Of a DNA stretch of 64,000 nucleotides, positions 62,586-64,000 are shown in pieces (the first letter of the stretch is position 1; each line of letters begins with the position of its first letter). A program made the translations under genes and the position numbers. The stretch spans positions 434,001-498,000 of the forward strand of contig NZ_BSDD01000003.1 of assembly GCF_030268065.1 (NCBI RefSeq). Reading direction: 5' to 3'. The notes below the pieces were generated by a model. It saw only the letters and a program-made list of their open reading frames with translations, was not told where the DNA came from and searched no databases. This stretch comes from Geothrix rubra (GTDB taxonomy: Bacteria; Acidobacteriota; Holophagae; Holophagales; Holophagaceae).

Positions 62586-64000
62586 ATGAGCGAACTTACC
62601 CGGAAGGAAGTGGTCTTCATCCTCAAGTCGGGGAAGAACTTCCAGCGCAATGATCTGAGCGGCCTCGACTTGAGGGGCTTCGATTTCTCCGGGGCCAACC
62701 TCTCCGAAGCCAACCTGGCGGGTGCCATCCTGAACCAGACCCAGCTGCGGGGCGCCAACCTTGCCGGGGCGGATCTCCGGCTCGCCAACCTGGACGAGGC
62801 CGACCTGGAGGGCGCGAACCTGTCCCGGGCCCGCATGGCCGGCGTGAACCTCTCCGGGGCCAACCTCGCGAAGTCCGACCTCACCTTCTTCGACATCCAG
62901 CAGTACGAGCCCGCCACCATCCCCAACTTCGCGGGTGCCAACCTCGCCGGCGCCGTCCTGACGGGGGTGACCCTCACGGGGGTGGACCTCAGCGGGAAGG
63001 ACCTGCGCGGCGCCAACCTCAGCGGGGCGGACCTCCGGCAGACCGTGCTCGAGGGCGCCAACCTGGAGGGCGCGAACCTCGCCCAGGCCAACCTCGTGGG
63101 CGCGAACCTCGCCAAGGCCAACCTCTCCGGCGCGACGCTCCAGGGCAGCACCCTGGGCGGCGCCAACCTGAACCTCGCGAACCTGGCCGGGGCGAACCTC
63201 GCGGACGCGGACCTCCACTGGGCCAGCCTCACGGAGGCGAACCTCCAGGGCGCGAACCTGAGCCAGGCCAACCTGAAGGGCACCAACCTCTCCGGCGCGA
63301 ACCTGCAGGGCGCGGACCTGCGTCACCTGGACATCCTGAAGTACGAGAAGGGAGACGTGCCCAAGCTCAAGGGCGCGAACCTCAGCGGTGCGAACCTCAG
63401 CGGCACCAGCCTGCGGGGCATGGACCTGGGCCACACGAACCTGAGCCGGGCGGACCTCGGCGGCGCCACCCTCCGGCAGACCAACCTCGAGAGCGCGGAC
63501 CTCCGCGAGGCCAACCTCAAGGGTGCGGACCTGGGCGAGGCCAACCTCAGCGGCTCCGTCCTCGCCGGCGCCAACCTGGGCGCGGCCCAGCTGGGCGGGG
63601 CCATCCTGAGCCAGACGGACCTCCGCAGCGCCGACCTCACCGGCGCGGACCTCCGGGAGATCAACCTCAGCGGCGCGAACCTCAGCGGCGCGAACCTCAG
63701 TGGCGCCAGCCTCACCGGCGCCCAGCTGGAGGACGCCGTGCTGGCCGGGACCGTCCTGGTGGGGGCCAACCTCAGCCGCGTGGACCTCTCCCGGAAGAAC
63801 CTGAAGGGGGCCGACCTCTCCAAGGCCGATCTGTCCCAGACCAACCTGGACGGCGCCAACCTCGCCGGCGCGGTGTTCAGCGGCGCGAAGTTCTCCGAGA
63901 CCCACCTGGGCGGCGCGAACCTCCGGGGGGCCCAGCTCAGCGGCAACGATCTGCGCACCGCCAACATCTGCGGGGCGGACCTCAGCAGCGCCGACCTCGC
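62586..64000 (+). CDS. Large pentapeptide-repeat protein (3' end outside window)
   Basis: At least 471 residues, still open at the window end. After a 25-residue N-terminal helix (TRKEVVFILKSGKNFQ) almost every fifth residue follows the pattern A-(D/N)-L-x-x, with repeats such as GANLSGADLR. This forms a right-handed quadrilateral beta-helix. Two irregular linkers, around residues 101-117 (FFDIQQYEPATIP) and 247-263 (LDILKYEKGDVPK), break the array. AAAGGAAG precedes the ATG. Function is unknown; such proteins can mimic DNA or act as scaffolds. Confidence 0.9.
   Translation, partial: MSELTRKEVVFILKSGKNFQRNDLSGLDLRGFDFSGANLSEANLAGAILNQTQLRGANLAGADLRLANLDEADLEGANLSRARMAGVNLSGANLAKSDLTFFDIQQYEPATIPNFAGANLAGAVLTGVTLTGVDLSGKDLRGANLSGADLRQTVLEGANLEGANLAQANLVGANLAKANLSGATLQGSTLGGANLNLANLAGANLADADLHWASLTEANLQGANLSQANLKGTNLSGANLQGADLRHLDILKYEKGDVPKLKGANLSGANLSGTSLRGMDLGHTNLSRADLGGATLRQTNLESADLREANLKGADLGEANLSGSVLAGANLGAAQLGGAILSQTDLRSADLTGADLREINLSGANLSGANLSGASLTGAQLEDAVLAGTVLVGANLSRVDLSRKNLKGADLSKADLSQTNLDGANLAGAVFSGAKFSETHLGGANLRGAQLSGNDLRTANICGADLSSADL

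Noticed and set aside
62568-63905. 445-codon minus-strand frame with repetitive GEVGAAEVR-like peptide
   Set aside because: It is the reverse complement of the pentapeptide-repeat gene; its repetitiveness only mirrors the coding strand.

Overview
This looks like chromosomal DNA from a motile, high-GC (about 70%) Gram-negative bacterium. The gene set fits the Acidobacteriota, most likely class Holophagae (Geothrix/Holophaga-like). That assignment is an inference from several things: flagellar genes, a SUF operon with SufU and an Nfu-like protein, a futalosine-pathway menaquinone enzyme (MqnD), a Hanks-type kinase fused to TPRs, and the palindromic CCAAG-type intergenic repeats. No 16S rRNA, tRNA, CRISPR array, phage or transposase gene was seen. 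Genes are tightly packed, with many 1-4 bp start/stop overlaps.

Layout. 1-8886: late part of a flagellar operon (fliF end, fliG, fliH, fliI, fliJ, a MotE-like protein, fliK, flgD, flgE). 8980-13035: ispG, yidD and an unusually long GlmS-like aminotransferase/SIS protein. 13176-19086: ric (di-iron repair protein), a small unknown gene, plsC, a Ser/Thr kinase with TPRs, and a divergent sigma-54 activator with a likely operator. 19115-25260: YIP1-like membrane protein, enoyl-CoA hydratase-like gene coupled to a divergent miaA, three small unknown genes (two secreted), purF, one further secreted unknown. 25310-33501: HAD phosphatase, lipoprotein, SEL1-repeat and TlpA-like genes, sulfurtransferase and MFS transporter, a zinc-sensing DgcZ-type diguanylate cyclase, YidB-like protein, a secreted unknown and a divergent RsmH. 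33583-40848: rocD, a second YIP1-like protein and two tandem adaptor-permease pairs of MacA/MacB type with no ATPase gene. 40879-52461: AtuA-like protein, FG-GAP lipoprotein, hsp20, a chemotaxis receptor, HtrA-like protease, OmpA-like protein, mqnD and two TPR proteins. 52537-58507: sufB-C-D-S-U-nfu behind an IscR-like promoter. 58511-62215: an nfu remnant, a secreted unknown, a TANGO2/NRDE-family gene, a 74-bp repeat array and rpsA. 62586-64000: start of a large pentapeptide-repeat protein that runs off the window.

The most interesting material is non-coding. (1) Two intergenic elements (24357-24629 and 49608-49973) share a conserved 62-63 nt core but have different terminal inverted repeats and different core-flanking stems, each of which still pairs. 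This covariation-like pattern points to a structured RNA or miniature mobile element family. (2) Three copies of a long CCAAG-type palindrome occur, two of them inside the suf operon. (3) A 74-bp tandem array carries a Shine-Dalgarno sequence in a hairpin loop and the ATG of the adjacent gene at its edge. (4) A partial, frameshifted copy of the nfu 3' end directly follows the intact gene.
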